A DNA stretch of 64,000 nucleotides from Caldicellulosiruptor naganoensis (GTDB taxonomy: Bacteria; Bacillota; Thermoanaerobacteria; Caldicellulosiruptorales; Caldicellulosiruptoraceae): NCBI RefSeq assembly GCF_026914285.1, contig NZ_CP113864.1:1519001-1583000 (forward strand), read 5' to 3'. A program made the position numbers and the translations under genes. Shown here piece by piece: positions 28,497 to 37,120 of this stretch (its first letter is position 1; each line of letters opens with the position of its first letter). A model generated the notes under the pieces. It saw only the letters and a list, made by a program, of their open reading frames with translations. It was not told the DNA's origin and did no database searches.

Positions 28497-29312
28497 TTAT
28501 TTTTTTCTAAGCTCGTATAGCACAATTGCAGCTGCCACTGCAGCATTTAATGACTCTGCCTTGCCCGGCATAGAGATTTTAACCTTCTTTGTCGCATTTT
28601 CTAAAAAAGCAGCATCAATGCCTCTTGATTCGCTGCCAATTACTATTGCAAACCTATTATCAACAGAGAGCGTTGATATATCAACATTTCCATGCGGAGT
28701 TGTGACGTATAAAGCAAACCTTTTTTCCCTTAAAGTTTCCAACAACTCTTCTTTCTTTGTTTCTCTTACGATATCTATATGAAATATCGAACCCATCGCT
28801 GAGCGAACAACTTTTGGATTGTACACATCTACTGTACCATCCAGTGTCACAATGCACTCGAAGCCAAATGCATCAGCACATCTTATAATTGTTCCTAAAT
28901 TGCCTGGGTCTTGAACACAGTCAATAACAACAACTCTATTATGGTGATTTAAGACATCTAACCCTTTGTCGAAAAATGAACATTCTGCCAAAACCCCTTG
29001 TGGTGTTGTAGTTGTGCTGATATGTTCAAAAATCTTTTCTGGCACTTGCACAAGTCGTCTCAGTTTGCCAGAATTTAGAAGATTTATGCACTTATCAAAA
29101 AACTCCCCATATTTCTGGATTGCTTCTTGTGAAAATACTACAAGGTTTATGGTCTCTGATACATTATCCAAAGCTTCGTTAACTACTTTTACACCTTCTA
29201 TTAAAAAAGCTTTAAGTTCCTCTCTGTATTTTTTTTCATGGAGTTTTTTTAATCTTTTTATACTCTCATTCTCTTTACTTGTGATAACCTCAATTCTCCT
29301 ACTTTTAGGCAT
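28497..29312 (-). CDS. TrmH/SpoU-family RNA 2'-O-methyltransferase
   Basis: A 271-residue SPOUT methyltransferase. The three family motifs are present: VQDPGNLGTIIRCADAFG (near 137), VIGSESRGI (near 220) and ISMPGKAESLNAAVAAAIV (near 244), forming the knotted SAM site. The N-terminal substrate-binding domain (ENESIKRLKKLHEKKYREEL, AFLIEGVKVVNEAL) is that of RlmB/TsnR-type rRNA enzymes. AAGGTG lies before the ATG. It follows rplT by 36 bases. The modified nucleotide is not predictable here. Confidence 0.9.
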   Translation of the reverse strand: MPKSRRIEVITSKENESIKRLKKLHEKKYREELKAFLIEGVKVVNEALDNVSETINLVVFSQEAIQKYGEFFDKCINLLNSGKLRRLVQVPEKIFEHISTTTTPQGVLAECSFFDKGLDVLNHHNRVVVIDCVQDPGNLGTIIRCADAFGFECIVTLDGTVDVYNPKVVRSAMGSIFHIDIVRETKKEELLETLREKRFALYVTTPHGNVDISTLSVDNRFAIVIGSESRGIDAAFLENATKKVKISMPGKAESLNAAVAAAIVLYELRKK

Positions 29313-29348
29313 TTTTCAGCTTTTACACCTTTACTTTTTAAGATTGTC

Positions 29349-29705
29349 TTAACCATTTATTTGCTTTTTAGCTATCTCAACAAGCTCAGCAAAAGCTTTT
29401 TGGTCGTTTACGGCCATGTCAGCCAAAACCTTTCTATTTAAGCTGATTCCTGCCTTTTTAAGACCATTGATAAATTTGCTGTATGTTAATCCATTTTGTC
29501 TTGCAGCTGCATTTATTCTTGTTATCCAAAGTCTTCTGAAATCTCTCTTCCTGAGTCTCCTACCGATATATGCATATCTTAATGACCTCATAACAGCAAT
29601 ATGAGCCTGTTTAAATACCCTACTCTTTGCACCCCAATAACCCTTTGCAAGTTTTAACCACTTTTTGTGTCTTTTTCTTGCCCAAACACTATTCTTTATT
29701 CTCAT
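29349..29705 (-). CDS. rplT: 50S ribosomal protein L20
   Basis: A 118-residue L20, essential for early 50S assembly and the autogenous repressor of its own operon in Firmicutes and E. coli. Begins [25 protein letters not shown]-type, then [18 protein letters not shown] and [19 protein letters not shown] strong GGGAGG precedes the ATG. Third gene of infC-rpmI-rplT; its protein would act on the leader at 30.5-30.66 kb. Confidence 0.98.
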   Translation of the reverse strand: MRIKNSVWARKRHKKWLKLAKGYWGAKSRVFKQAHIAVMRSLRYAYIGRRLRKRDFRRLWITRINAAARQNGLTYSKFINGLKKAGISLNRKVLADMAVNDQKAFAELVEIAKKQING

Positions 29706-29738
29706 ATGACAATTACCTCCCGTTTAATTATTTAGTTT

Positions 29739-29936
29739 TTACAGATATGGCAAAAGTTTCTTTACTGCTCTTACATTTGTTGAGTCAACAACAACTGTCT
29801 TTTTCAAGTTTCTCTTCCTCTTTCTTGACTTGCCACTCAAAAGATGACTTTTTCCAGCTTTCTTTCTAAGATATTTCCCATTTCCACTTACTTTGATTCT
29901 TTTAGCAAGACCTCTATGCGTTTTTAATTTTGGCAT
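29739..29936 (-). CDS. rpmI: 50S ribosomal protein L35
   Basis: A 65-residue basic L35 with PKLKTHRGLAKRIKVSGNGK at the start and AGKSHLLSGKSRKRKRNLKK in the middle; normal length. AAGGAGGTG is placed 5 bases before the ATG. Lies between infC and rplT in the conserved order. Confidence 0.98.
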   Translation of the reverse strand: MPKLKTHRGLAKRIKVSGNGKYLRKKAGKSHLLSGKSRKRKRNLKKTVVVDSTNVRAVKKLLPYL

Positions 29937-29962
29937 TCTTACACCTCCTTACCTGAAAATTT

Positions 29963-30478
29963 CTATTGCTGTTTTGGTGCTATAATAGCTGTAATGTTTT
30001 TACCATCAAGTTTTGGCTTTTTCTCAACTACTCCATAATCTTTGACCATTTCAATAAATTTGTTTATTATTTCCTCACCAATTTCAGGATGCAAAATCTC
30101 TCTACCCCTAAAGCGAATCGAAACCTTTACCTTGTCACCATCTTGCAAAAACCTGATAGCATTTTTTACTTTGACATTAAAGTCATGGTCTTCAATTGTA
30201 GTGGTAAGTCTTACCTCTTTTACATTAATAACCTTCTGATTCTTCTTTGCCTCTTTTTCCTTTTTGGCAAGCTCAAATTTGTACTTTCCATAGTCCATTA
30301 TCTTGCACACAGGTGGGTTTGCATGAGGAGCAATCTTAACAAGGTCAAGTTTTTTCTCCTCAGCAATCCTCAGTGCTTCTTTGATACTCATAATACCAAG
30401 TTGGACACCATTCTCATCAATAACCCTTACCTCTTTATCTCTTATTTGCTCATTAATGGGCAAATCTCTATTATTTAT
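29963..30478 (-). CDS. infC: Translation initiation factor IF-3 (probable AUA start)
   Basis: IF-3 binds the 30S subunit and rejects poor start codons. About 171 residues: INEQIRDKEVRVIDENG, GIMSIKEALRIAEEKKLDLVKIAP, CKIMDYGKYKFELAKKEKEAKKNQ, and the C-terminal KVSIRFRGREILHPEIG. No ATG/GTG/TTG fits the start: GGGAGGTG at 30486-30493 is followed 7 bases later by ATA (30476-30478), giving a normal IF-3 length. The open frame runs back to 30526 through the terminator. Rare infC starts (usually AUU) are a known autoregulatory device; AUA is inferred here. Confidence 0.9.
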   Translation of the reverse strand: MNNRDLPINEQIRDKEVRVIDENGVQLGIMSIKEALRIAEEKKLDLVKIAPHANPPVCKIMDYGKYKFELAKKEKEAKKNQKVINVKEVRLTTTIEDHDFNVKVKNAIRFLQDGDKVKVSIRFRGREILHPEIGEEIINKFIEMVKDYGVVEKKPKLDGKNITAIIAPKQQ

Positions 30479-30662
30479 ATTGGAACACCTCCCAAAAAAA
30501 TAAATACTCCACTCTGATTTAAACAAAAAGTGGATAGAAGCATAGTCTATCCACCCACTAGGCGTACTTTGAGCCCATTTTATGGCTCAAATCCCCTATT
30601 GACCTTCCGACATTATATTGTCGGATAGGTGAGAAGCGATAGACTTCTACTTCTTTTTTACC
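30479..30662 (-). promoter_or_regulatory. L20-type ribosomal protein leader with attenuator
   Basis: The 184-base untranslated leader of infC-rpmI-rplT. In transcript order it has stems at 30632-30648 (AGAAG/CTTCT), 30607-30624 (CCGACA/TGTCGG), 30570-30589 (TGAGCC/GGCTCA) and a terminator at 30525-30554. The bases complementary to 30638-30644 can instead pair with the 5' arm of the terminator (30545-30551), giving an antiterminator. This matches the Firmicute L20 leader, where L20 binding favours termination. Confidence 0.75.
30525..30554 (-). terminator. Leader attenuator of infC-rpmI-rplT
   Basis: Perfect 9-bp stem GTGGATAGA/TCTATCCAC (arms 30546-30554 and 30530-30538) with a 7-base loop, followed on the minus strand by TTTTTGTTT. 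It lies about 47 bases before the infC start. Confidence 0.85.
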
Positions 30663-30668
30663 TTTATA

Positions 30669-30698
30669 AGAATATCATAAGTAGCTGGATAATGTCAA
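30669..30698 (-). promoter_or_regulatory. Promoter of infC-rpmI-rplT
   Basis: Minus strand: perfect TTGACA (30693-30698), 18-base spacer, TATTCT (30669-30674). Transcription would start near 30662, just before the structured leader. Confidence 0.6.
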
Positions 30699-30722
30699 TA
30701 TGCCCTCACTTTTATAAACCGC

Positions 30723-31307
30723 TCATTGCCTTAAGTATATGAAGTATGTATACAAAACCGCTGGCACTTCTCGCAAAAAGCCATGGACTTCTTCATAAAG
30801 ATATTGACCTACATAAACCCCAGAAAAACTTGCTTTTATTCCAACTTTTTTGGCAATTATACTTGCTCTTTTTAAGTGAAATTTATTTGATACAATCACT
30901 GCACTTTTTAGAGAGTATTTATTCATAAGTTTTTTAGAAAATAACAAATTCTCATAAGTAGAGAAAGATTTATTTTCAATGAGAATAAACTCAGATGGCA
31001 CTCCCCTTGCACTAAGATATTCTTTACCTGCCTCTGCTTCCGAAATATTCTCTCCCAGTCCTTTCCCACCAGAGACTATTATGTACCGACCATATCCTTT
31101 GTTGTAAAGTCTTAGAGCTTCATCCAGTCTTGCTTTAAAAAAAGGACTTGGAAAGTCTCCATATACAGCACAGCCCAATACAATAATAGCATCAGATTTT
31201 TTAGGTTTGCTATTTACACCAAAAAAGATAATTATAAGCTCTAATATCGTAAATGCTATAATTATACCTCCAATCAAAATCCCTAAGGACTTAAGAATTT
31301 GTTTCAT
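30723..31307 (-). CDS. YdcF/DUF218 family membrane-anchored protein
   Basis: A 194-residue protein with one N-terminal transmembrane helix (about 7-28) followed by a DUF218 domain: SDAIIVLGCAVYGD, RLDEALRLYNKGYGRYIIVSGGKG, ENISEAEAGKEYL, ENKSFSTYENLLFS and VSNKFHLKRA. Relatives include SanA and ElyC, linked to envelope integrity. ATG 31307 has GAGG 6 bases upstream; an ATG at 31322 is within that site. Stands alone between the infC leader and tRNA-Val. Confidence 0.85.
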   Translation of the reverse strand: MKQILKSLGILIGGIIIAFTILELIIIFFGVNSKPKKSDAIIVLGCAVYGDFPSPFFKARLDEALRLYNKGYGRYIIVSGGKGLGENISEAEAGKEYLSARGVPSEFILIENKSFSTYENLLFSKKLMNKYSLKSAVIVSNKFHLKRASIIAKKVGIKASFSGVYVGQYLYEEVHGFLREVPAVLYTYFIYLRQ

Positions 31308-31363
31308 CTTCAACCTCTCCATCTAATTAGCTAAAATTAAGCATTTCAACTATATTATTCTAT

Positions 31364-31392
31364 TTGCAAATTTTAAAAATCTATGCTATAAT
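31364..31392 (+). promoter_or_regulatory. Promoter of tRNA-Val
   Basis: TTGCAA (31364-31369), 17-base spacer, perfect TATAAT (31387-31392), 31 bases before the tRNA 5' end. Confidence 0.75.
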
Positions 31393-31423
31393 ACATACTG
31401 CAAAAGTTAAATAATTCAGTGGT

Positions 31424-31500
<77 letters not shown>

Positions 31501-31531
31501 TTTTATTTTTCTCTGTGCTTTATAGAGAAGT

Positions 31532-32266
31532 TTAGTAAACAACATCCACAAGATAGAGTCCCCATGGTGGAAGAGTTTTGCCAGCTTTGGTTCTGTCTCT
31601 GCTCTCTATTATGAGAGGAATATCAGTTGGTTTTATTTTCCCCACACCTACATCTAAGATTGTTCCTGCTATTATTCTTGCCATATTGTAGAGAAATCCA
31701 TTGGCAGAGATGTATATTGCAATACAGTCATTTTCGGATGTTAAATAGCAGTTAAAAATGCGACGTACCTTTGAATTTGTTTCACTGCCACTTGAGCAAA
31801 AGCTGCTAAAGTCATATTCTCCAATGAAATACTCACAAGATTTTTGCATCGAAGCTATATCAAGCTCATATGGAAAGTGATAAACATAATTTCGTAAAAT
31901 AGCAGGTCTTGTTTTGTGGTTGTAAATCAAATATTTGTACGTCTTTTGCTTGGCACTGTAGCGTGCTGAAAAATCAAGTGAAATCTCAGCAGCATCTTTT
32001 ATTGAGATATCATTTGGAAGGACTGAATTAAGAGCAAGTGGAAACTTTTCTGTTGGAATTTTGCTTTCTGTTTTGAAATTTGCCTTTTGCCCCAAAGCAT
32101 GTACTCCTCTATCTGTACGACCTGACCCAACAAGATTTACATCTTCACCTGTAATTTTTTTTATTGCATCTTCAATAACACCTTGGACTGTTTTTTTGTT
32201 TGGCTGCTTTTGCCAACCAAAATAGTTTGTTCCATCATATTCAATTGTTAGAAGAATGTTTCTCAA
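31532..32266 (-). CDS. truA: tRNA pseudouridine(38-40) synthase
   Basis: Isomerises uridines 38-40 in the tRNA anticodon arm. The 244-residue protein has LTIEYDGTNYFGWQKQPN, the catalytic SGRTDRGVHALGQ with Asp near residue 52, YIYNHKTRP-like region and FLYNMARIIAGTILDVG. TTG start with GGTGAG 5 bases upstream. It closes the conserved ecfA1-ecfA2-ecfT-truA order. Confidence 0.95.
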   Translation of the reverse strand: MRNILLTIEYDGTNYFGWQKQPNKKTVQGVIEDAIKKITGEDVNLVGSGRTDRGVHALGQKANFKTESKIPTEKFPLALNSVLPNDISIKDAAEISLDFSARYSAKQKTYKYLIYNHKTRPAILRNYVYHFPYELDIASMQKSCEYFIGEYDFSSFCSSGSETNSKVRRIFNCYLTSENDCIAIYISANGFLYNMARIIAGTILDVGVGKIKPTDIPLIIESRDRTKAGKTLPPWGLYLVDVVY

Positions 32267-32272
32267 AAGAAC

Positions 32273-33061
32273 TCACCTCACCATTATAGCCAAAACCATT
32301 AAAATTGCTGCTATTAAAAAGGAAATATAGTCGTTTATTGAATATTGAAGTTTTTTTAGTTTTGTTCTACCTTCTGAGCCTCGATAGCATCGAGCTTCCA
32401 TGGCAATTGCAAGTTCATCTGCTCTTTTAAATGCTGACATAAAAAGTGGAATCAAAAGTGGTAAAAGTGACCTTGCCTTTTTCATAAGTCCTCCACTTTC
32501 AAAATCAGCCCCTCTTGACATTTGAGCTTTCATAATCTTGTCTGTCTCTTCATAGATTGTAGGGATAAATCTCAAAGCAATTGACATCATCATTGAGATC
32601 TCATGTACAGGAAACTTAAGCTTTTTCAAAGGTTTTAATAGTTCTTCTAAAGCATCGGTTATCTCAATTGGGGAGGTTGAAAGAGTGAGCAAGCTGGTAG
32701 AAAATACAAGTAGTAGAAGTCTTATTACTAAAAATGATGAGAGAATTATCCCTTTGTCTGTAATTGTCAGACCTAAAAACCTTACCACTGGCCTTCCTTG
32801 GGTCAAAAAAAGGTTAAAAATGACAGTTATCAGAATTAAAATAAACACAGGTTTTGTGCCACGCAAAAGTAATATTGGGTTTGTCTTTGAAAAGATTGTC
32901 CACAATACTATTAAAGCAAATAAAAATACATATCCACAAAAATTATTTACTACAAAGATAGAGATACAGAAAAATACCAAGATTATTATCTTTGTCCGTG
33001 GGTCAAGGTTGTGCACAAATGAATCTCTTTTGACGTACTGACCGATTACAAAGTCAACCAT
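32273..33061 (-). CDS. ecfT: ECF transporter transmembrane component
   Basis: The 262-residue EcfT (CbiQ family) couples the ATPases to vitamin-binding S components. Four or more helices in the N-terminal half, and the two coupling-helix motifs AQMSRGADF (near 185) and AMEARCYRG (near 225). Its ATG overlaps the ecfA2 stop by one base (TAATG). It would serve RibU at 14.9 kb and other S components. Confidence 0.93.
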   Translation of the reverse strand: MVDFVIGQYVKRDSFVHNLDPRTKIIILVFFCISIFVVNNFCGYVFLFALIVLWTIFSKTNPILLLRGTKPVFILILITVIFNLFLTQGRPVVRFLGLTITDKGIILSSFLVIRLLLLVFSTSLLTLSTSPIEITDALEELLKPLKKLKFPVHEISMMMSIALRFIPTIYEETDKIMKAQMSRGADFESGGLMKKARSLLPLLIPLFMSAFKRADELAIAMEARCYRGSEGRTKLKKLQYSINDYISFLIAAILMVLAIMVR

Positions 33062-33933
33062 TATTCTTCGCCACCTTCTTTTGTAATATTTCCTGCTATA
33101 TTTTTCACAATCATGTCAGCAACATTTTCTATTCTGTACTCAAACCTTTCAATTTTAAATCCTCTCATTTTAAGCCTGTGCTGAAGATACAATATATCTG
33201 GCGCAATCAAACCGCTTTTTTCTAAAAGCTGGATATTCTCAAATATCTCATGTTTCGAACCGTCAAAATAGATTTTTCCGCTATTTAACACAATCACTCT
33301 TTCACACAAAGCAGCAACATCTTCTAAATTGTGTGAAATGAGAATTATAGTTTTTTTCATTTCTCGATGAAGCCTTTCTATAATATTGAATATTCTTTTT
33401 CTTCCCCTCATATCAAGCCCAGCAGTGGGCTCATCCAAGATCAAGCATTCAGGGTCCATTGCTAAAATTCCGGCAATTGCAACCCTTCGCTTTTGTCCGC
33501 CCGACAGCTCAAACGGTGACTTTTCCAAAAGAGCATTAGGTATTTCTAAAAGTTCACATACCTCTTTTATTCTCTTTTCAATCTCTTCATCAGAAAACCC
33601 TAAATTCTTTGGTCCAAATGCAATGTCTCTATATACCGTCTCTTCAAAAAGCTGATATTCAGGATATTGGAAAACAAGCCCAACTCTTTTTCGAATCTCT
33701 TTTACTTTCTTTTTCTCCTTGGTATTTATTCCATCAACAATGACGTCTCCCCGCTGAGGTACAAGGAGTCCATTCATAAGCTGAACAAGAGTTGATTTTC
33801 CCGAACCTGTTTTTCCTATTATTCCAATAAATTCGCCTTTTGAGATTGTGAGGTTAACCTCAGATAATGCCTTTTTTTCAAATGGTGTTTTATAACCATA
33901 CACATATTCAACATCTCTCATCTCAATGAACAT
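33061..33933 (-). CDS. ecfA2: ECF transporter ATPase A2
   Basis: A 290-residue ABC ATPase: Walker A GKTGSGKST (near 37), Q-loop VFQYPEYQLF, signature LSGGQKRRVAIAG, Walker B CLILDEPTAGLD, and switch ISHNLEDVA. The YPEYQLFE stretch is typical for EcfA2, where A1 has NPDNQ. GGAGAG precedes the ATG. It overlaps the ecfA1 end by 16 bases and forms the A1-A2 heterodimer. Confidence 0.93.
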   Translation of the reverse strand: MFIEMRDVEYVYGYKTPFEKKALSEVNLTISKGEFIGIIGKTGSGKSTLVQLMNGLLVPQRGDVIVDGINTKEKKKVKEIRKRVGLVFQYPEYQLFEETVYRDIAFGPKNLGFSDEEIEKRIKEVCELLEIPNALLEKSPFELSGGQKRRVAIAGILAMDPECLILDEPTAGLDMRGRKRIFNIIERLHREMKKTIILISHNLEDVAALCERVIVLNSGKIYFDGSKHEIFENIQLLEKSGLIAPDILYLQHRLKMRGFKIERFEYRIENVADMIVKNIAGNITKEGGEE

Positions 33934-34754
33934 AAAAATCTCTCCATTTCATCAACTGTCCAGATTTCACCATCGATATCAATCCCTCTTTTTTTAAGCT
34001 CATAAGAAAGCTTTAAAATCTGAGGCATGTCAAATCCCATCTCATAAAACCAATCAAGCTTTAAAAGCTCTTTCGGAGTCCCTATATATTTTATCTTTCC
34101 ATTTTCTAAAACCACCACTTTATTACTGTATATCATCTCGTCAATATTGTGAGTAACTAAAACTATTGTCTTTTTTTCTTCCCTATTGAGTCTTAAAATG
34201 GTTGATATAACCTCTTTTCGCCCTTTTGGATCAAGCATAGAAGTTGGCTCATCTAAAATGATACATTCCGGCCTCATTGCCAAAATTCCTGCAATTGCAA
34301 CCCTCTGTTTTTGTCCACCAGAAAGCTTGTAGGTTGCGTGGTTTTTGTACTCAATCATCTCAACAGTTTCAAGCGCCTCATTTACAGCCCTTATTATTTC
34401 CTCACGTTCAAACCCTAAATTCTCTGGCCCAAAGGCGACATCTTCTTCAACTATCGAGGCAACTAATTGATTATCAGGATTTTGAAATATATATCCACAC
34501 TTTCTTCTTATCTCCCAAATTTGACTTACATCTTTTGTGTTCATACCGTCAACCAGTACATCACCTTTTTCGGGTATTAAAAGCCCATTTATTAGCTTTG
34601 CCAAAGTGGATTTCCCTGAACCGTTGAGCCCTAAAATTGAAACAAATTCTCCTTTCTCTATCTTTAAATTTATATCAATTAACGCAGGATTTTTGCTTCC
34701 ATCCGATCTTGTATATGAAAAGCTGACATTTATAAATTCTATGAAAGCACTCAT
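33918..34754 (-). CDS. ecfA1: ECF transporter ATPase A1
   Basis: A 278-residue ABC ATPase with Walker A GLNGSGKST (near 41), Q-loop IFQNPDNQLVASIVEEDVAFGPENLG, LSGGQKQRVAIAG, Walker B CIILDEPTSMLDP and VTHNIDEM. NPDNQ marks EcfA1. First gene of the module; the 190 bases upstream are shared with the divergent 62-codon gene. It powers vitamin uptake through EcfT. Confidence 0.94.
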   Translation of the reverse strand: MSAFIEFINVSFSYTRSDGSKNPALIDINLKIEKGEFVSILGLNGSGKSTLAKLINGLLIPEKGDVLVDGMNTKDVSQIWEIRRKCGYIFQNPDNQLVASIVEEDVAFGPENLGFEREEIIRAVNEALETVEMIEYKNHATYKLSGGQKQRVAIAGILAMRPECIILDEPTSMLDPKGRKEVISTILRLNREEKKTIVLVTHNIDEMIYSNKVVVLENGKIKYIGTPKELLKLDWFYEMGFDMPQILKLSYELKKRGIDIDGEIWTVDEMERFLCSLR

Positions 34755-34945
34755 CTCTCTTTTTTCCCCTTATAAAAATGTTTTTCTATTCTTTAATAGG
34801 CACAGCTTTTCTTGCGATAAACTACCTTTTATTATAGCAAAGATTTTAAAGTTTAAATATACATGTATTTTTGAAGTATTCGTGGATACATTGAACATAT
34901 TGATAATACAACGGGTATAATATATATTGGAAGGGGGGATTTAAC

Positions 34946-35134
34946 ATGTTTACTCCCAAGTGTGACATATACTTTGACACAAACTTAGTTAACTTAAAGG
35001 AGTTCAACATTCCAATTGAAACAAAAAACATGCTGTTAGAAGAGTTTTCGAAGATTGAAGAGATTTCAAAACTAAAAAGCCATCTCACAGATGAACTAAA
35101 AGAACTTGATGAAAAAATAAAGGAAATTCAATGA
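34946..35134 (+). CDS. Small hypothetical protein, 62 residues
   Basis: Real gene judged by its signals: TATAAT at 34916-34921, GGAAGGGGGG at 34929-34938 and an ATG 7 bases later. The protein is acidic to mixed charge, with MFTPKCDIYFDTNL at the start and a likely coiled coil from about residue 33 (FSKIEEISKLKSHLTDELKE). No family recognised. The IS element entered just behind it: the last codons and stop lie in the duplicated target, so the protein is intact but its natural terminator (37172-37196) is now 2 kb away. Confidence 0.6.
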   Translation: MFTPKCDIYFDTNLVNLKEFNIPIETKNMLLEEFSKIEEISKLKSHLTDELKELDEKIKEIQ

Positions 35135-35138
35135 AGTA
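35113..35138 (+). repeat. Target-site duplication, left copy (26 bp)
   Basis: Identical to 37121-37146 on the other side of the element (starts AAAAATAAAGG, ends AATGAAGTA). It includes the stop codon of the 62-residue gene. Confidence 0.92.
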
Positions 35139-35185
35139 CTTGACTTTGTCAGTTTGAAACTCAAAAAGCTTGGGGGGACTGGGAT

Positions 35186-35213
35186 TGACAAAATATGGAC
35201 CTCAATTTTGTCA
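35186..35213. repeat. Conserved hairpin inside the IS end
   Basis: Perfect 9-bp inverted repeat TGACAAAAT/ATTTTGTCA with a 10-base loop, between the transposase stop and the left terminal repeat. It is present unchanged in the second copy (63385-63412). It lacks a T-tail. Confidence 0.7.
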
Positions 35214-35218
35214 CTACA

Positions 35219-36922
35219 TCATTTCCTTATACCAATAAATTCTAAGCCTTCCTCATATGTAATGAAATTTTTTGGCCCCTTTATCTTCATCACATTCAGT
35301 ATATCTCCAGCTCCTCCTTCTGTCCTTTGCTTTATCAAATATCTCTTCCCTTTTATCTCTATTTCAATAAAATTCATTGAATCTATTGCTTTCATTATCC
35401 CTTCACTACTTATTCCTTTACCTTTTTTCCTCAAAATATATTCCAATGTCCTCTGTAATAAAAATGCCAAAAAACATATCACAAAATGTCCTTTTATTCT
35501 GCTTTCTGTAAAGTGATATATCGGTCGTACTTCTAAACAGCTTTTCATTACTCTGAAAGACTGTTCTATCTTCCATAAATCGTGATATGCTCCTAAAACT
35601 TCTTCTACATCCATATCCTTTTTGCTCGTTTGTATTGCATAGTAACCGTCAAACTTCTCATCTCGTTTTATCGCTTCCTCATCCAATACATATTCTTCTG
35701 ACTTTGATTTCTTCTTCAAATATTTCCTCGCACCTTTTTTCTCTGAGGCTGTTATACTTCCTTTGTTCTCTAAAAGCTCTTTGGCTTTTGATACCAATCT
35801 CTCTCTGTCTTCTTTGTCTTTCTTAGCTCTCTTGCTTGAATAGGTTATTATCAGTCTCTCTTCTATTTTAAACTCTTTACACTCTTCATCCTTGATAACA
35901 TTTGTTCTTTCCAATACCTTATATTTGAATTCATCTCCATAAATTTCTTCAGCATTCAAACAACTTTTTCCATCAAGCCTTTTATATCCTTCTTGCTTAA
36001 ATACTTCATCTAAAATTTCTTTACTTGCATTCTTTAATCTGCTTGCTACTATATAATCGTATCCCGCTTCTTTTATCATCTTTAAATTTAATCTGCTGTT
36101 GAGCCCTTTGTCTGCTACTATCACTATCTTATCTATACTAAATTTTTCTTTCAGTTTCCTCAGTATCTTTACCATTGTTTTGCTATCTATTGTATTGCCA
36201 GGAAAAAGTTCATAACCTATCGGCCTGCCTTCTTTGTCTACCAAAAGCCCTAACACAACCTGTACTTCATTTATCTTGTTGTCTTTGCTAAAACCAAAAT
36301 TTTTAAGTTCATCGGCTCTACAACTCTCAAAGTATATTGTCGTCACGTCATAAAAAACTACATCAACTACCATCTTAAATAAATCCCTATTTTTCTGATA
36401 CAGATACGTCTCTAAATCTTCTTTTATACTGTCAAGAAAATCTAAACACCTGTACAACTGATTTAAATCTATATCCTCTTCAAATCCAAAATATTTATTT
36501 CTCTGATGATAAGTTCTTAGTTTGCTCATAGGTTCTATCAATCTCTGTATGGTCATTAAAAAACTTACTTTGTCTACATCAAATTTTATCTTTCTCCCTT
36601 TTGTTGCTCTCTCTTTTAAAAACTTATCTATTTCAAGTTCTTCCCATAACTTTCTGAATACAATGTATCCCCAATTTTTTATAACTGCATCCGATACATC
36701 CTCTTCAGATTCAATAGTAACAGCTTTTGTATTTCCAGTAGTTGTTTTTTCAACAATGTCGGATAGTTTTCTTACAATGTTTTTAAAAGCAGGATCACTT
36801 TTGAGAAGATCAAGTCTACCAAAATTAAATAACACTCTTTGTTTTACCTTGCCATTTTCACGATAGTTTTCGACTAATCTAACATACTGGTAACCGCCAG
36901 CATTAGTTATTTTGACAAACAT
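35219..36922 (-). CDS. IS1634-type DDE transposase
   Basis: A 567-residue transposase beginning MFVKITNAGGYQYVRLVENY, a typical IS1634-family start. Candidate catalytic residues are DVTTIYFES (near 190-200), IVADKGLNSR (near 275) and the late YHDLWKIEQSFRVMKS, which holds the YREK-like Glu. ATG 36922 has GAGGAG 7 bases upstream; the longer open frame from 36961 is not needed. The protein is uninterrupted, so the copy could be active. Confidence 0.92.
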   Translation of the reverse strand: MFVKITNAGGYQYVRLVENYRENGKVKQRVLFNFGRLDLLKSDPAFKNIVRKLSDIVEKTTTGNTKAVTIESEEDVSDAVIKNWGYIVFRKLWEELEIDKFLKERATKGRKIKFDVDKVSFLMTIQRLIEPMSKLRTYHQRNKYFGFEEDIDLNQLYRCLDFLDSIKEDLETYLYQKNRDLFKMVVDVVFYDVTTIYFESCRADELKNFGFSKDNKINEVQVVLGLLVDKEGRPIGYELFPGNTIDSKTMVKILRKLKEKFSIDKIVIVADKGLNSRLNLKMIKEAGYDYIVASRLKNASKEILDEVFKQEGYKRLDGKSCLNAEEIYGDEFKYKVLERTNVIKDEECKEFKIEERLIITYSSKRAKKDKEDRERLVSKAKELLENKGSITASEKKGARKYLKKKSKSEEYVLDEEAIKRDEKFDGYYAIQTSKKDMDVEEVLGAYHDLWKIEQSFRVMKSCLEVRPIYHFTESRIKGHFVICFLAFLLQRTLEYILRKKGKGISSEGIMKAIDSMNFIEIEIKGKRYLIKQRTEGGAGDILNVMKIKGPKNFITYEEGLEFIGIRK

Positions 36923-37120
36923 ATGGTAACTCCTCAAAGGTATTTTGAGTAATTGTACCACAAAATATTCAAAATGTCAAGTATTTATAGCATATTTCAG
37001 ACTATAATTTGCCACTACAATTTTTAAAATTTTTTATTTTTCTATTCTCAAAACCCGCATAAATTAAGACTTTGTTATTTTTTGTTAGCTCAAAAACTCC
37101 TCCTAACTGACAAAGTCAAG

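Larger units (their letters stand above)
35139..37120 (-). mobile_element. IS1634-like insertion sequence, complete copy (1982 bp)
   Basis: Ends are a 16-bp perfect inverted repeat, CTTGACTTTGTCAGTT at 35139-35154 and its complement at 37105-37120. It is flanked by a 26-bp direct repeat and carries one full transposase. Long and variable target duplications are known for the IS1634/IS1549 group, agreeing with the transposase type. A second copy begins at 63338. Confidence 0.92.

Noticed and set aside
29966-30517. 183-codon plus-strand frame opposite infC
   Set aside because: Antisense to a universally conserved gene, composed of unlikely Phe/Tyr/Asn-rich sequence, and runs through the infC leader.
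31501-31531. Terminator between tRNA-Val and truA
   Set aside because: Only a weak 6-bp TTCTCT/AGAGAA stem without a proper T-tail on either strand.
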